This document shows, piece by piece, positions 1 to 8,114 of a stretch of 64,000 nucleotides of DNA; positions within the stretch are counted from its first letter, which is position 1; the number at the start of each line of letters is the position of its first letter. The translations under genes were made by a program, and so were the position numbers. Under the pieces are notes generated by a model that did not search any database, was not told the DNA's origin, and was given only the letters and a program-made list of their open reading frames with translations. The stretch comes from Spongisporangium articulatum (GTDB lineage Bacteria > Actinomycetota > Actinomycetes > Actinomycetales > Kineosporiaceae). Where the stretch lies: contig NZ_JBITLV010000001.1 of NCBI RefSeq assembly GCF_044465595.1, forward strand, positions 124,001 through 188,000, given 5' to 3'.

Positions 1-1
1 G

Positions 2-289
2 CTCGACAAGCTGTCGATGCAGTTCTCGACGCACGAGACCGAGCGCGCCGGAGACGTTCTCGAGGCCTATGAGCGGCTGATCCTCGACGCGATGCGGGGC
101 GACCACACGCTGTTCACGACGGCCGAGGGCATCGAGTCCCTGTGGGAGCGCTCGGCGCCGCTGCTGGAGGACCCACCGCCGGTGAAGCCGTACGCACCCG
201 GTACGTGGGGGCCGAACGCGATCCACCAGCTGATCGCGCCGCACGCCTGGCGACTGCCGTTCGAGCGGGTCTGGCGGCAGAAGAAGTAG
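2..289 (+). CDS. zwf: Glucose-6-phosphate dehydrogenase, C-terminal fragment
   Basis: This is the 3' end of a gene cut by the window edge; the frame is open from base 2 and about 95 residues remain. The protein oxidises glucose 6-phosphate to 6-phosphogluconolactone in the cytosol, the first step of the oxidative pentose phosphate pathway. The remaining part contains the family's C-terminal signature: an STHETERAGDVLEAYERL stretch, then DAMRGDHTLFTTAEGIESLW, then a Pro-rich segment and a YAPGTWGPNAIHQLI ending typical of bacterial enzymes. The start and NADP-binding domain lie outside the window. The internal ATG at base 17 is not a real start. Family call is firm from the C-terminal pattern. 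Confidence 0.9.
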   Translation, partial: LDKLSMQFSTHETERAGDVLEAYERLILDAMRGDHTLFTTAEGIESLWERSAPLLEDPPPVKPYAPGTWGPNAIHQLIAPHAWRLPFERVWRQKK

Positions 290-297
290 CTGCTCGA

Positions 298-326
298 TTT
301 GCGGTGATCGGTTCCGGGGCTAGTTT
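298..326 (+). promoter_or_regulatory. Putative promoter for leaderless membrane-protein gene
   Basis: TTTGCG (298-303) and TAGTTT (321-326) are 17 bp apart. The -10 ends 7 nt before the ATG at 334 and there is no Shine-Dalgarno sequence, so a leaderless mRNA is inferred. Confidence 0.5.
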
Positions 327-333
327 TCTGATC

Positions 334-1005
334 ATGACTGACGTCGACCCGACCGTCCCGGTCGAACCCTCGCCGCCCGCCAGCGTGCGGGAAGCCGTTG
401 CGGTGCAACGGGAGTCGTTCGGCGGCCTGCGCTGGGGCTGCGCCTTCTTCGGCTGGCTGTCGGCCAACGGGCTCGCCGTTCTGCTGGTCGCGGTGCTGTC
501 CGTCGCGGGCGTTGCGATCGGCCTGACCCAGGGGGTCAGCAGCGCGACGATCCAGCGGCGGGCGTCACTGGCCGCCGACGGCAGCCTCGACCCGATCAGC
601 GTCGCGGGTGCGTTGGCCCTCCTCGTCGCCCTCTTCGTCTCGTACTACGCCGGTGGCTACGTGGCCGGCCGGATGGCCCGTTTCGACGGCGCCCGGCAGG
701 GCACCGGAGTGTGGCTGATCGGGCTGGCGGTGGTCGTCGTCCTCGCGGTGCTGGGCGCGGTGTTCGGCGCGCAGTACAACCTGTTCAACCAGCTCGACCT
801 GCCGCGCATCCCGGTCGACGAGGGGCAGGCGACCGTCGGCGGCGTCACCGCCCTGGCCGCCGTCCTCGTCGTGACGTGGGTCGGTGCGGTGGTCGGCGGC
901 AAGGCCGGGGAACACTTCCACCGGCGGGTCGACCGGCTCGCCTTCCGGCCGGTCCCGGCCCCGGAAGCCGTCGAACCCGTCGAACCGGTCGAACCGACGC
1001 GCTGA
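334..1005 (+). CDS. Predicted four-helix integral membrane protein
   Basis: A 223-residue protein of unknown function. It has about four hydrophobic segments (roughly residues 37-65, 88-112, 129-152 and 170-192), with a Gly-rich YYAGGYVAGRMARFDGARQG loop after the second helix. This layout is seen in uncharacterised actinobacterial membrane proteins, sometimes annotated as TIGR04086/YrzE-like. The C-terminus is cytosolic and ends in an EPVEPVEPT repeat. The ATG at 334 is chosen over the upstream open frame because the frame before it overlaps zwf and because a TTTGCG/TAGTTT promoter sits exactly one leaderless distance upstream. No partner gene is suggested by the neighbours. Confidence 0.7.
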   Translation: MTDVDPTVPVEPSPPASVREAVAVQRESFGGLRWGCAFFGWLSANGLAVLLVAVLSVAGVAIGLTQGVSSATIQRRASLAADGSLDPISVAGALALLVALFVSYYAGGYVAGRMARFDGARQGTGVWLIGLAVVVVLAVLGAVFGAQYNLFNQLDLPRIPVDEGQATVGGVTALAAVLVVTWVGAVVGGKAGEHFHRRVDRLAFRPVPAPEAVEPVEPVEPTR

Positions 1006-1100
1006 ATCCGGATGTATCAGCGGGGCAGGGGCTAACCCCCACCCCGGAACGAGGGGCAGCACGGTAGGCCGCGGCGTCGCGCGTTCGTACGCTGGCGATC

Positions 1101-2720
1101 ATGGATGCCCCGCGGTCGGTCATGGTCTTCCGGTCGTTGTTGGGCAACCGCCCGCTGACCCGCGTGGCCCTCGCGTACACGATCTTCATCCTCACCGAGT
1201 ACGCCGTGTGGATCGCGATGATCGTCTACGCCTACCAGCGCGGCGGGGTGGGTGTGGCCGGCGCCGTGGTGCTGGCCCAGCTGATCCCGGCGGCCCTGTT
1301 CGCCCCGCTGGCCGCGGGCATCGCCGACCGCCGCTCACCGGTGCTGCTGCTGGGCGGCGGCTACGTCGTCCAGGCCCTCGGCACCGGGGCGACCGCGGCG
1401 GCCATGGCCGCCGACCTGCCCTGGGTGGCGTACGCGGCGGCGGCGGTGGCGTCGACCGCCGTCACCACCACCCGGCCGGCCCAGGCCGCGCTGCTGCCCG
1501 CGCTGGCCCGCACCCCCCAGCAGCTGACCGCCGCCAACGTCGCGCTGGGGTGGCTGGAGTCGGGGGCCCAGGTGCTGGCCGGAGTGCTGTGCGGGGTGCT
1601 GATCGGACTGACCGGTCCGGCCGGCGTGTTCGTCGCCTGCGCGGCCCTGCTCGCCCTGGGTCCACTGCTGGTCGGCACCCTGCGGCCCGTCGTCACCGGC
1701 GGGGAGTCGGACGCCGGGCAGCTGGCCGACCTGCTCGCCTCGGCGAGGCTCGTGACCGGCAATGCCGCGGTACGCCTGCTGGTCAGCCTGATCACCGCGG
1801 TCGGCGTCATCATCGGGGCCGTCGACCTGCTCTACGTGGTGGTCGCCGTGGACGTGCTCGGCCGGGGCGAGGAGTGGGCGGGCTACCTGAACACCGCGTT
1901 CGGCGTCGGGTCGATGCTGGCCGGGGTGGTCACGGCCCTCCTGGTCGGCCGCCGGCTCGGGCGGCCGATCGTGCTCGCGGCCCTGGTCGTCACCGCGGCC
2001 GTCGCGAGCCTGGGCGCGCACACCGGCCTGGTGCCGACCGTCGCCTACTTCGGGCTGATCGGCGGCGGGCTGGCCGTGCTGAACGTGACGGCGCGGACGC
2101 TGCTGCAGCGCACCGTGCCGGTGCACGAGACCGCGCGCGTGTTCGGCCTGCTGGAGGGCCTGTTCATGGCCGGGCTGGCCGTCGGCACCGCGCTCGTGTC
2201 GGGGTTGCAGACGGCGTTCGGGACGACGGGCACCTTCGTCGGTCTCGCCCTGCTGCTGCCGCTGGCCGGCCTGGCCGGAGGACGCGCCCTGTTCCGGCTG
2301 GACTCCGAGGCGCGGGTGCCCGTCGTCGAGATCGCCCTGCTGCGCTCCTTGCCCCTGTTCGCCGAACTGCCGCTGCCGACGGTGGAAGGGCTGGCCCAGA
2401 CCGTGCGGGAGGAGCGGTTGAGCGCCGGCACGATCCTGCTGCGGGAGGGCGACGTGGGCGACGCCTACTACGCGATCGCGGACGGCGAGCTCGAGGTGTC
2501 CAAGCACGGCGTGGTGCTGCGGCACTGCCGGCGCGGCGACGGGGTCGGCGAGATCGGCCTGCTGCACGCCGTCCCCCGGACGGCGACCGTGACCGCCACG
2601 ACCCCGAGCACGGTCTACGCGCTGGCCGCCGAGCCGTTCCTGGCGGCGGTGACCGGGCACGTGGCCACGGGCCGGCTGGCTCTCGAGATCGCGCAGAAGC
2701 GCCTGGAGACGGAGCCCTAG
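1101..2720 (+). CDS. MFS transporter fused to a C-terminal cyclic-nucleotide-binding domain
   Basis: A 539-residue protein. Residues 1 to about 400 form a 12-helix major facilitator superfamily body, with an AGIADRRSP loop matching the MFS motif between helices 2 and 3. Residues about 410-535 form a CAP_ED-type domain: LPLFAELPLPTVEGLA, then ILLREGDVGDAYYAIADGEL, then a phosphate-binding-cassette-like GEIGLL (about 484) followed by PRTATVTA (about 493) with the Arg expected to contact the cyclic phosphate. The domain would lie in the cytosol and could gate transport by cAMP or another nucleotide; this is inference. Substrate unknown. The ATG follows TACGCT (1088-1093) by 7 nt without an SD, suggesting a leaderless mRNA. 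It converges on the hydrolase downstream. Confidence 0.87.
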   Translation: MDAPRSVMVFRSLLGNRPLTRVALAYTIFILTEYAVWIAMIVYAYQRGGVGVAGAVVLAQLIPAALFAPLAAGIADRRSPVLLLGGGYVVQALGTGATAAAMAADLPWVAYAAAAVASTAVTTTRPAQAALLPALARTPQQLTAANVALGWLESGAQVLAGVLCGVLIGLTGPAGVFVACAALLALGPLLVGTLRPVVTGGESDAGQLADLLASARLVTGNAAVRLLVSLITAVGVIIGAVDLLYVVVAVDVLGRGEEWAGYLNTAFGVGSMLAGVVTALLVGRRLGRPIVLAALVVTAAVASLGAHTGLVPTVAYFGLIGGGLAVLNVTARTLLQRTVPVHETARVFGLLEGLFMAGLAVGTALVSGLQTAFGTTGTFVGLALLLPLAGLAGGRALFRLDSEARVPVVEIALLRSLPLFAELPLPTVEGLAQTVREERLSAGTILLREGDVGDAYYAIADGELEVSKHGVVLRHCRRGDGVGEIGLLHAVPRTATVTATTPSTVYALAAEPFLAAVTGHVATGRLALEIAQKRLETEP

Positions 2721-2743
2721 GACGCCGGGGCTCAGGCTCGGCG

Positions 2744-3988
2744 TCAGGCGCGACCGCGGGCCAGGTCGATCAGGCGGTCGAGCACCCGGGCCCCGTCGGC
2801 CCGGATCGCGTTGTGCAGGTACTCGTTGGTCAGCCAGGGCCGCAGGCCCCGGACCAGGCCGGCCGTCGCCATCGAGTGCTCCGCCAGGACGTACGGGTCG
2901 TCCGCGTACACCGCTGCGGCGCATGGGATCTCGTTGGAGCGCAGGACGTCCTCGTCGTACAGGCGGGGCCATTCCCGCCCGGCCAGCAGGTCGGCCGTCT
3001 CGCGCAGCGGGGCCAGCGCGCCGTAGTCGGTGAAGGCCCACGGGAAGAGGTGTTCGCCGAAGAACAGGGTGACGTCGTCGGCGTAGTCGGACGGCATCAC
3101 CCGCTCGCTCGCCCATCCGGTCACGCCGCCGTCGGCGTAGGAGGCCTCGTGCACGAGCGCGTAGAGCGGGTTGCGCGCGAAGCCCATCCCGGCCTGCACG
3201 TCGTGCCGGAAAGCCGGTGAGGTGATGGGGAGTTCGAGCAGGTAGTGCAGCTGGTCGGGCCCGTCGCTCATCCCGAACCCGTGGCCGGCGGAGCGGAACC
3301 GGCGTGAGGTGAGCCGGTCACCGGTCGGCAGCAGCAGCGGTTCGGCGTCCAGGGCGGCGTGGATCCGGCGCACCCGGTCCCGGTCGCCCGGATAGCGGGC
3401 GTAGTAGCGCTCGTTGCGCTCGCGCTGCTTGGCGAACGTGGCCGAGTAGATGTCGTCGACGGGCATCCCCACGGGCGGGACGCCCCCCGTGAAGAACGCC
3501 TCGCGCAGGCTGTCCGGCGCCGTGGACAGATAGTGCAGCGTGCAGAACCCGCCGAACGACTGGCCCAGGACGCTCCACCGCGTGACCCCGAGCGCCTCCC
3601 GGACCAGTTCGGCGTCCCGCACGATCGAGTCGGCGCGGAAGTGGGACAGGTAGTCGGCCTGCTGCTGGGGGGTCAGCCCGGACGACGCGAGCTCGGGGCC
3701 GACCGGCGTGGAGCGTCCGGTGCCGCGCTGGTCGAGCAGGAGCACCCGGTAATCCTGCAGGGCCCGGCCGAGCCAGCCCGGGCCGAGCGGGTCACCCGTG
3801 GGCCGGGCCGCCTCGAACCCCGGCCCGCCCTGGAGGAAGAGCAGGTAGGGACGGTCGCGGCGGTCGGGGTCGGACACCTCGCGGGCGAACACCGTGATCG
3901 TGGCCCCGCCCGGGTCGGCGTGGTCGAGCGGGACCTCCACCTCGTGCTCGACGACGTACAGGCCGGGGGTGCGCACCGTGACCGCCAT
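2744..3988 (-). CDS. Alpha/beta hydrolase, proline iminopeptidase family (S33)
   Basis: A 414-residue cytosolic serine hydrolase. Visible features are the oxyanion-hole GGPG (54-57), DQRGTGRS (86-93) and the nucleophile elbow GQSFGG with Ser144, the combination that defines prolyl aminopeptidase-like S33 enzymes. A long middle segment rich in aromatic residues would form the cap domain. The family removes N-terminal proline from peptides, but substrate range varies and is not proven here. The ATG at 3988 is the only sensible start; the much longer open frame upstream is antisense to the next gene. CAGGGT ends 6 nt before the ATG, so it may be leaderless. It is divergent from the secreted protein at 4118. 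Confidence 0.88.
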   Translation of the reverse strand: MAVTVRTPGLYVVEHEVEVPLDHADPGGATITVFAREVSDPDRRDRPYLLFLQGGPGFEAARPTGDPLGPGWLGRALQDYRVLLLDQRGTGRSTPVGPELASSGLTPQQQADYLSHFRADSIVRDAELVREALGVTRWSVLGQSFGGFCTLHYLSTAPDSLREAFFTGGVPPVGMPVDDIYSATFAKQRERNERYYARYPGDRDRVRRIHAALDAEPLLLPTGDRLTSRRFRSAGHGFGMSDGPDQLHYLLELPITSPAFRHDVQAGMGFARNPLYALVHEASYADGGVTGWASERVMPSDYADDVTLFFGEHLFPWAFTDYGALAPLRETADLLAGREWPRLYDEDVLRSNEIPCAAAVYADDPYVLAEHSMATAGLVRGLRPWLTNEYLHNAIRADGARVLDRLIDLARGRA

Positions 3989-4117
3989 ACGAGCACCCTG
4001 CCACGCGACCAGTCGTTGGGCCGGACGAGCGACGGGCTGCGCCGGGCGGGCGACCCTGCTAGTGCACTGGGTAGTGGATCTCTCACTCTGGGTGTTCCGC
4101 GACCGAGGAGAGAGTTC

Positions 4118-5515
4118 GTGACCCTTCGTGCTGCCCGCATCCGCCGCATCGTGTTCACCGGCCTCGCCGGCGTCTGCGCTGCGACCGCCCCGATCGCCCA
4201 GGCCGGCCTGAGCCAGGCCGCGGCCGACCCGACGGTGACGCTCGGCGCCTCGAGCGCGCGTCCCGGCGTCCCCTTCACCGTCTCCTCGTCGACGGGATGC
4301 CCGAGCGACATCGGAGTGCAGGACGTGGAGATCGGCTTCACCGACAAGACGGACACGTTCTACCTGCTCGCCTCGCTGACCACGGACGAGGACGGCGCGT
4401 GGGACGCCGCCTCCGTGAGCCTGCCGGTGGCCGGGGTCGACGAGGACGGCGGCTGGGCGGGTGACGCGGTCGCCCCCGGCCCGGGCGTCGTGCAGGTCAC
4501 CTGCTCGGTGTCCGACGACTCGGGCGACGACTCGGGTGACGACTCGGGCGACGAGTTCGAGAACTCCTCGGTGAACGACAACGGCAACGACTTCGGTGAC
4601 GACACCGGGGACGACACCGGGGACGACACCGGGGACGACGAGGAGGAGCCCGGCGACGACTCGGGCAGCTCGATGACCACGCAGACGTACGCCGACCAGG
4701 CGCTGACGGTGAGCGGCAAGGCCCCGCAGCTGAACCTGGACCCGGCGAGCGTCGTCCCGGGCACGACCCTCACCGTCACCCCGGCCGAGGCCTGCGTGAG
4801 CGGAGCCACGGGCGCCGAGCTCACGCTCGTCGACCTGACCACCGGCGACGTCCTCGACGAGACCAGCGCCACCGGCGCCGACTGGGCCTCGGCCTCGCTG
4901 ACGCTGCCGGCCGATGTCGACCCGACCGACTACGCCGTGACCGCCACCTGCGTGAACGGCGACGGCGACACGGTCAGCAGCTACGACGGGGAACCGTTCG
5001 CGGCCGGCACCGTGACCCTGGGCGCCCCGACCTGCACGGCCGACTCGACGACGTTGCTCGGCGGCACGTACACCGGCGAGGTCGCCGCCACGGTCGGCAA
5101 GAAGGACGTCGAGCCGAACGGCAAGGGCAGGCTGCGCCTGACCGGTGACGGCCCCTGGAGGGTCACGGTCTCCTCGGCCACGACCGGGATCACGCTGGTC
5201 AGCAAGACCCTGACCTGCCCGCCGCAGAAGTACGACCTGGACGTGCCCCGGACCGGCCTGACCGGTGGCGGCAAGCCGCAGGTCAAGGTCTGCAACAGCG
5301 GCACGCGCAGCGCGCAGGCCCTGCTCCAGTTCGCCACCGGCAAGAAGTTCCGGACGGCGGACGACGAGAAGCTCGCCTCGGGCGACTGCACCACCCTGAC
5401 CGGCGACCGGCTGGGCAAGGGTGACTCGGTCCGGGGCCGGGTGCTCCTCAACGCCCCGGGCCGCGGCGACGACGAGGTGAGCGCGTCCTTCACCCTGAAG
5501 CGACCGCGGCACTGA
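4118..5515 (+). CDS. Secreted protein with acidic Asp/Gly repeats between Ig-like segments
   Basis: A 465-residue protein of unknown function. The GTG at 4118 follows a GAGGAGAGA ribosome site and opens a Sec-type signal (residues 1 to about 35, RR then a hydrophobic stretch and ASA-like cleavage area around IAQAGLSQAAA). Then come beta-rich modules that resemble Ig-like repeats with paired cysteines. Between modules 1 and 2 lies a very acidic linker: DDSG repeated three times, then DDTG repeated three times, then DDEEEPGDDSG. At DNA level these are two runs of three 12-bp units. Such Asp-rich tracts often bind calcium or act as extended spacers; this is inference. No sortase motif or C-terminal helix is present, so it is probably released. 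Confidence 0.8.
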   Translation: MTLRAARIRRIVFTGLAGVCAATAPIAQAGLSQAAADPTVTLGASSARPGVPFTVSSSTGCPSDIGVQDVEIGFTDKTDTFYLLASLTTDEDGAWDAASVSLPVAGVDEDGGWAGDAVAPGPGVVQVTCSVSDDSGDDSGDDSGDEFENSSVNDNGNDFGDDTGDDTGDDTGDDEEEPGDDSGSSMTTQTYADQALTVSGKAPQLNLDPASVVPGTTLTVTPAEACVSGATGAELTLVDLTTGDVLDETSATGADWASASLTLPADVDPTDYAVTATCVNGDGDTVSSYDGEPFAAGTVTLGAPTCTADSTTLLGGTYTGEVAATVGKKDVEPNGKGRLRLTGDGPWRVTVSSATTGITLVSKTLTCPPQKYDLDVPRTGLTGGGKPQVKVCNSGTRSAQALLQFATGKKFRTADDEKLASGDCTTLTGDRLGKGDSVRGRVLLNAPGRGDDEVSASFTLKRPRH

Positions 5516-5521
5516 GTTCAC

Positions 5522-5569
5522 GGAACGCCCCGCTCGCTGTGACTTGAGTCACAACGAGCGGGGCGTTCC
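5522..5569. terminator. Long hairpin terminator
   Basis: GGAACGCCCCGCTCG (5522-5536) pairs with CGAGCGGGGCGTTCC (5555-5569). Inside, TGTGAC and GTCACA pair around a TTGA loop, giving an almost continuous stem of 21 pairs with one internal mismatch. It sits 6 bases after the stop of the secreted protein. No T-run follows, as is usual in high-GC actinobacteria. Confidence 0.8.
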
Positions 5570-5668
5570 TCATCCCGGACGCGGGTTCACCCGATAGAGG
5601 GCACAGCACCTCCCCGCCCTGCAGCAGCCAGGGCTGCCCCGTCGTCCGTGAAGCCCGAGGTGAACCGC

Positions 5669-8092
5669 ATGCCAGGCAAGGCCCGCCTCGCCGGACCGGT
5701 CTGGTGGACCGCCGCCGGCGCGAGCGCCGTCCTGGTCGCGACGGTGCTGGCCATGCTGGCGCTGAAAGACGTCTACCCGCGGGGCTCGGTGATCGTCGAC
5801 GACCTCGGCGAGACCGGCGCCGCGGCCTGGGGAGCCCTCGGCTGCGCCTGGGGGGCCTGGTTCTCGCGCGGCCGACACCGGGTGGCACTGGCCTTCCTGG
5901 CCGCCGCGGCCGCGTCGTGGGCCTGCGGACAGGCGGTTTGGTCCCTCTACGAGGTGGTGCTGAACCGGGCGTCACCGTTCCCGTCGATGGCCGACGTGGG
6001 TTACCTGCTCTTCCTCCCCCTGGCCGTGGTCGGCGTATGGCTGCTGCCCTCCCCCGCCCCGCTCCACCTGCGTCGCCGGCAGATGCTGGACGCCGCCATG
6101 GTGGCCGTCGCCGTCACCCTGCTGTCCTCGTCCACGACGCTGGGCGCCGTCATCCACGCGGGGGCCGACTCGCCGCTGGCCTTCGGCATCTCCATCGCCT
6201 ACCCGATCGGCGACATCCTGCTGATCTCCGCGACGGTGCTCGCCCTGGGCTCGAGCACGACCCGGCGCCTGCAGCTCGGCATGGTCACGGGCGCGATGAT
6301 CTCGATGACCCTGGCGGACAGCGCGTTCGCCTACCTCACCGCCACGTCCGACTACGGCACCGGCAGCCTGGTGGACGTCGGGTGGTGCGTCGCGTTCTGC
6401 ACGCTGGGACTGGCCGGGATCACGGCCGAACCGGAGACGTCCGAGGCGCCCGACACCCCCGCGCGTCGCCTCACCACGGACCTCCTGCCCTACGCCCTGG
6501 CCGCCCTCGCCGGGGCGGGCGTGCTGTACCAGTACTTCAGCGACGCCGAGGTGAACACCGCCTCCGTGCTCCTGGCGACCGCGCAGATCTCCCTCGTGCT
6601 GTTCCGCCAGTACCTCGCGCTGGTCGACAACATGAAGCTGAACGAGGCGGTCGCCGAACGCGAGGAACAGTTGCGGCACCTGGCCTTCCACGACGACCTG
6701 ACCGGGCTGGCCAACCGGCCGCTGTTCGTCGAACGGGTCACCGAGGCCCTCGCCCGGCATGCGGCCGACGAGGCGCCCAGCGTCGCCTTCATCGATCTTG
6801 ACGGCTTCAAGTGGGTGAACGACACCCTCGGCCACGCGCACGGCGACGAACTGCTGGTCAGCGTGGCCCGGCGGCTGCAGGGCGCCCTGCAGCCGGGCGA
6901 CACCCTGGCCCGACTGGGCGGTGACGAGTTCGCCGTCCTGTTCACGGGTTTCCACGAGCCCGAGATCTCCGCCGCGCAGCTGGTCGACGCCCTCCGCACA
7001 CCGTTCCACGTCGCCGGCCAGCGGATGCGGGTCTCCGCCAGCGTCGGCGTGGCCCGGCTCGAGGAGGCCCACGACGGCGAACGCCCCGGCGCCGCCGAGG
7101 CGGGCACCCTGCTGCAGCGCGCCGACATCGCGATGTTCATGGTGAAACGCGCGGGCAAGAACAACTTCCAGCAGTACAGCCCCGGCATGGGGCTGGAGGC
7201 CGTCGACGACCTGACCCTGCAGCACGCCCTCACCCGGGCCATCGACGCGGGCGAGATCAGCGTCGCCTACCAGCCCGTGATGGACCTGGCCTCGGGCCGC
7301 CTGCACGGTCTCGAGGCCCTGGCCCGGTGGCAGTACGAGGGGATGGACGTCGCCCCCGACGTGTTCGTGCCGACCGCCGAACGGATCGGCCGGGCCGGCC
7401 AGCTCACCGCGCTCGTGCTGGACCAGGCCTGCTCCCAGATGGCCGTCTGGAACGGCCTTCTCGGGCACCGCAACCTCACGGTGGCGGTGAACATCAGCCC
7501 GGCCGAGCTGGCCGACCCGACCCTGCCCGCCCGGGTCGGCGCGACGTTGCACCGGCACGGCGTCGACGGGCGACAGCTCACGCTCGAGGTGACCGAGGCC
7601 GGTCTGCTCGGCGACCGGAAGTCGATCCACGACGTGCTGGCCACCCTGCGCGGCCTGAACGTGTCGCTGGCCCTCGACGACTTCGGTACCGGCTACAACA
7701 CGCTCGCCCAGCTGCTCACCGTGCAACTGGACACCGTGAAGATCGACCGGCTCTTCGTGCAGGACATCGACCGCGACCCGCAGCGGCGGGCGTTCCTCGA
7801 GGCCATGTTCAGCCTGCTGTCCCGGCTCGGGGTGGTCACGGTCGCGGAGGGCGTGGAACGTCCGGAGCAGATCGAGGTGCTGCGCTCGATGGGCTGCACC
7901 ATGGCCCAGGGTTTCCTGCTCGGCCGTCCCTACAGCGGCGAGGACATGACGCCGCTGGTCGTCGACATCGGCGCGCAGACCCCGCCGCGTCCGGCCCCGC
8001 AGCGGCTCGACGACGGCGCCGACGCCGAACGGGACAGGAACGCGGACGCGGACTCCCGCGAACGGGCCCTACCCGGCCAGCGCACCACCTGA
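5669..8092 (+). CDS. Membrane-anchored diguanylate cyclase/phosphodiesterase (GGDEF-EAL)
   Basis: An 807-residue c-di-GMP turnover protein. The N-terminal 320 or so residues contain about ten hydrophobic segments, a membrane sensor of the kind found before GGDEF domains in actinobacteria. The GGDEF domain follows, with DDLTGLANR, DLDGFKWVNDTLGH and an intact GGDEF at 417-421. The EAL domain has an intact EAL at 549-551, NISPAEL, and DDFGTGYN. Both catalytic motifs are intact, so either or both activities are possible. ATG at 5669 is preferred because GAGGTG lies 8 nt upstream; a GTG at 5648 in frame is the alternative. The last 50 residues are charged and probably disordered. Confidence 0.93.
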   Translation: MPGKARLAGPVWWTAAGASAVLVATVLAMLALKDVYPRGSVIVDDLGETGAAAWGALGCAWGAWFSRGRHRVALAFLAAAAASWACGQAVWSLYEVVLNRASPFPSMADVGYLLFLPLAVVGVWLLPSPAPLHLRRRQMLDAAMVAVAVTLLSSSTTLGAVIHAGADSPLAFGISIAYPIGDILLISATVLALGSSTTRRLQLGMVTGAMISMTLADSAFAYLTATSDYGTGSLVDVGWCVAFCTLGLAGITAEPETSEAPDTPARRLTTDLLPYALAALAGAGVLYQYFSDAEVNTASVLLATAQISLVLFRQYLALVDNMKLNEAVAEREEQLRHLAFHDDLTGLANRPLFVERVTEALARHAADEAPSVAFIDLDGFKWVNDTLGHAHGDELLVSVARRLQGALQPGDTLARLGGDEFAVLFTGFHEPEISAAQLVDALRTPFHVAGQRMRVSASVGVARLEEAHDGERPGAAEAGTLLQRADIAMFMVKRAGKNNFQQYSPGMGLEAVDDLTLQHALTRAIDAGEISVAYQPVMDLASGRLHGLEALARWQYEGMDVAPDVFVPTAERIGRAGQLTALVLDQACSQMAVWNGLLGHRNLTVAVNISPAELADPTLPARVGATLHRHGVDGRQLTLEVTEAGLLGDRKSIHDVLATLRGLNVSLALDDFGTGYNTLAQLLTVQLDTVKIDRLFVQDIDRDPQRRAFLEAMFSLLSRLGVVTVAEGVERPEQIEVLRSMGCTMAQGFLLGRPYSGEDMTPLVVDIGAQTPPRPAPQRLDDGADAERDRNADADSRERALPGQRTT

Positions 8093-8114
8093 CGATCCGT
8101 GTGAGGATCGCGCG

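Noticed and set aside
884..3220. Long open frame opposite or across the MFS-cNMP gene
   Set aside because: Arg/Gly/Ala-rich shadow typical of the alternate frame in very high GC DNA; the real protein in the other frame has clear domains.
4506..4660. Short tandem repeats as a possible CRISPR array
   Set aside because: 12-bp units without spacers, coding in frame; no cas genes in the window.
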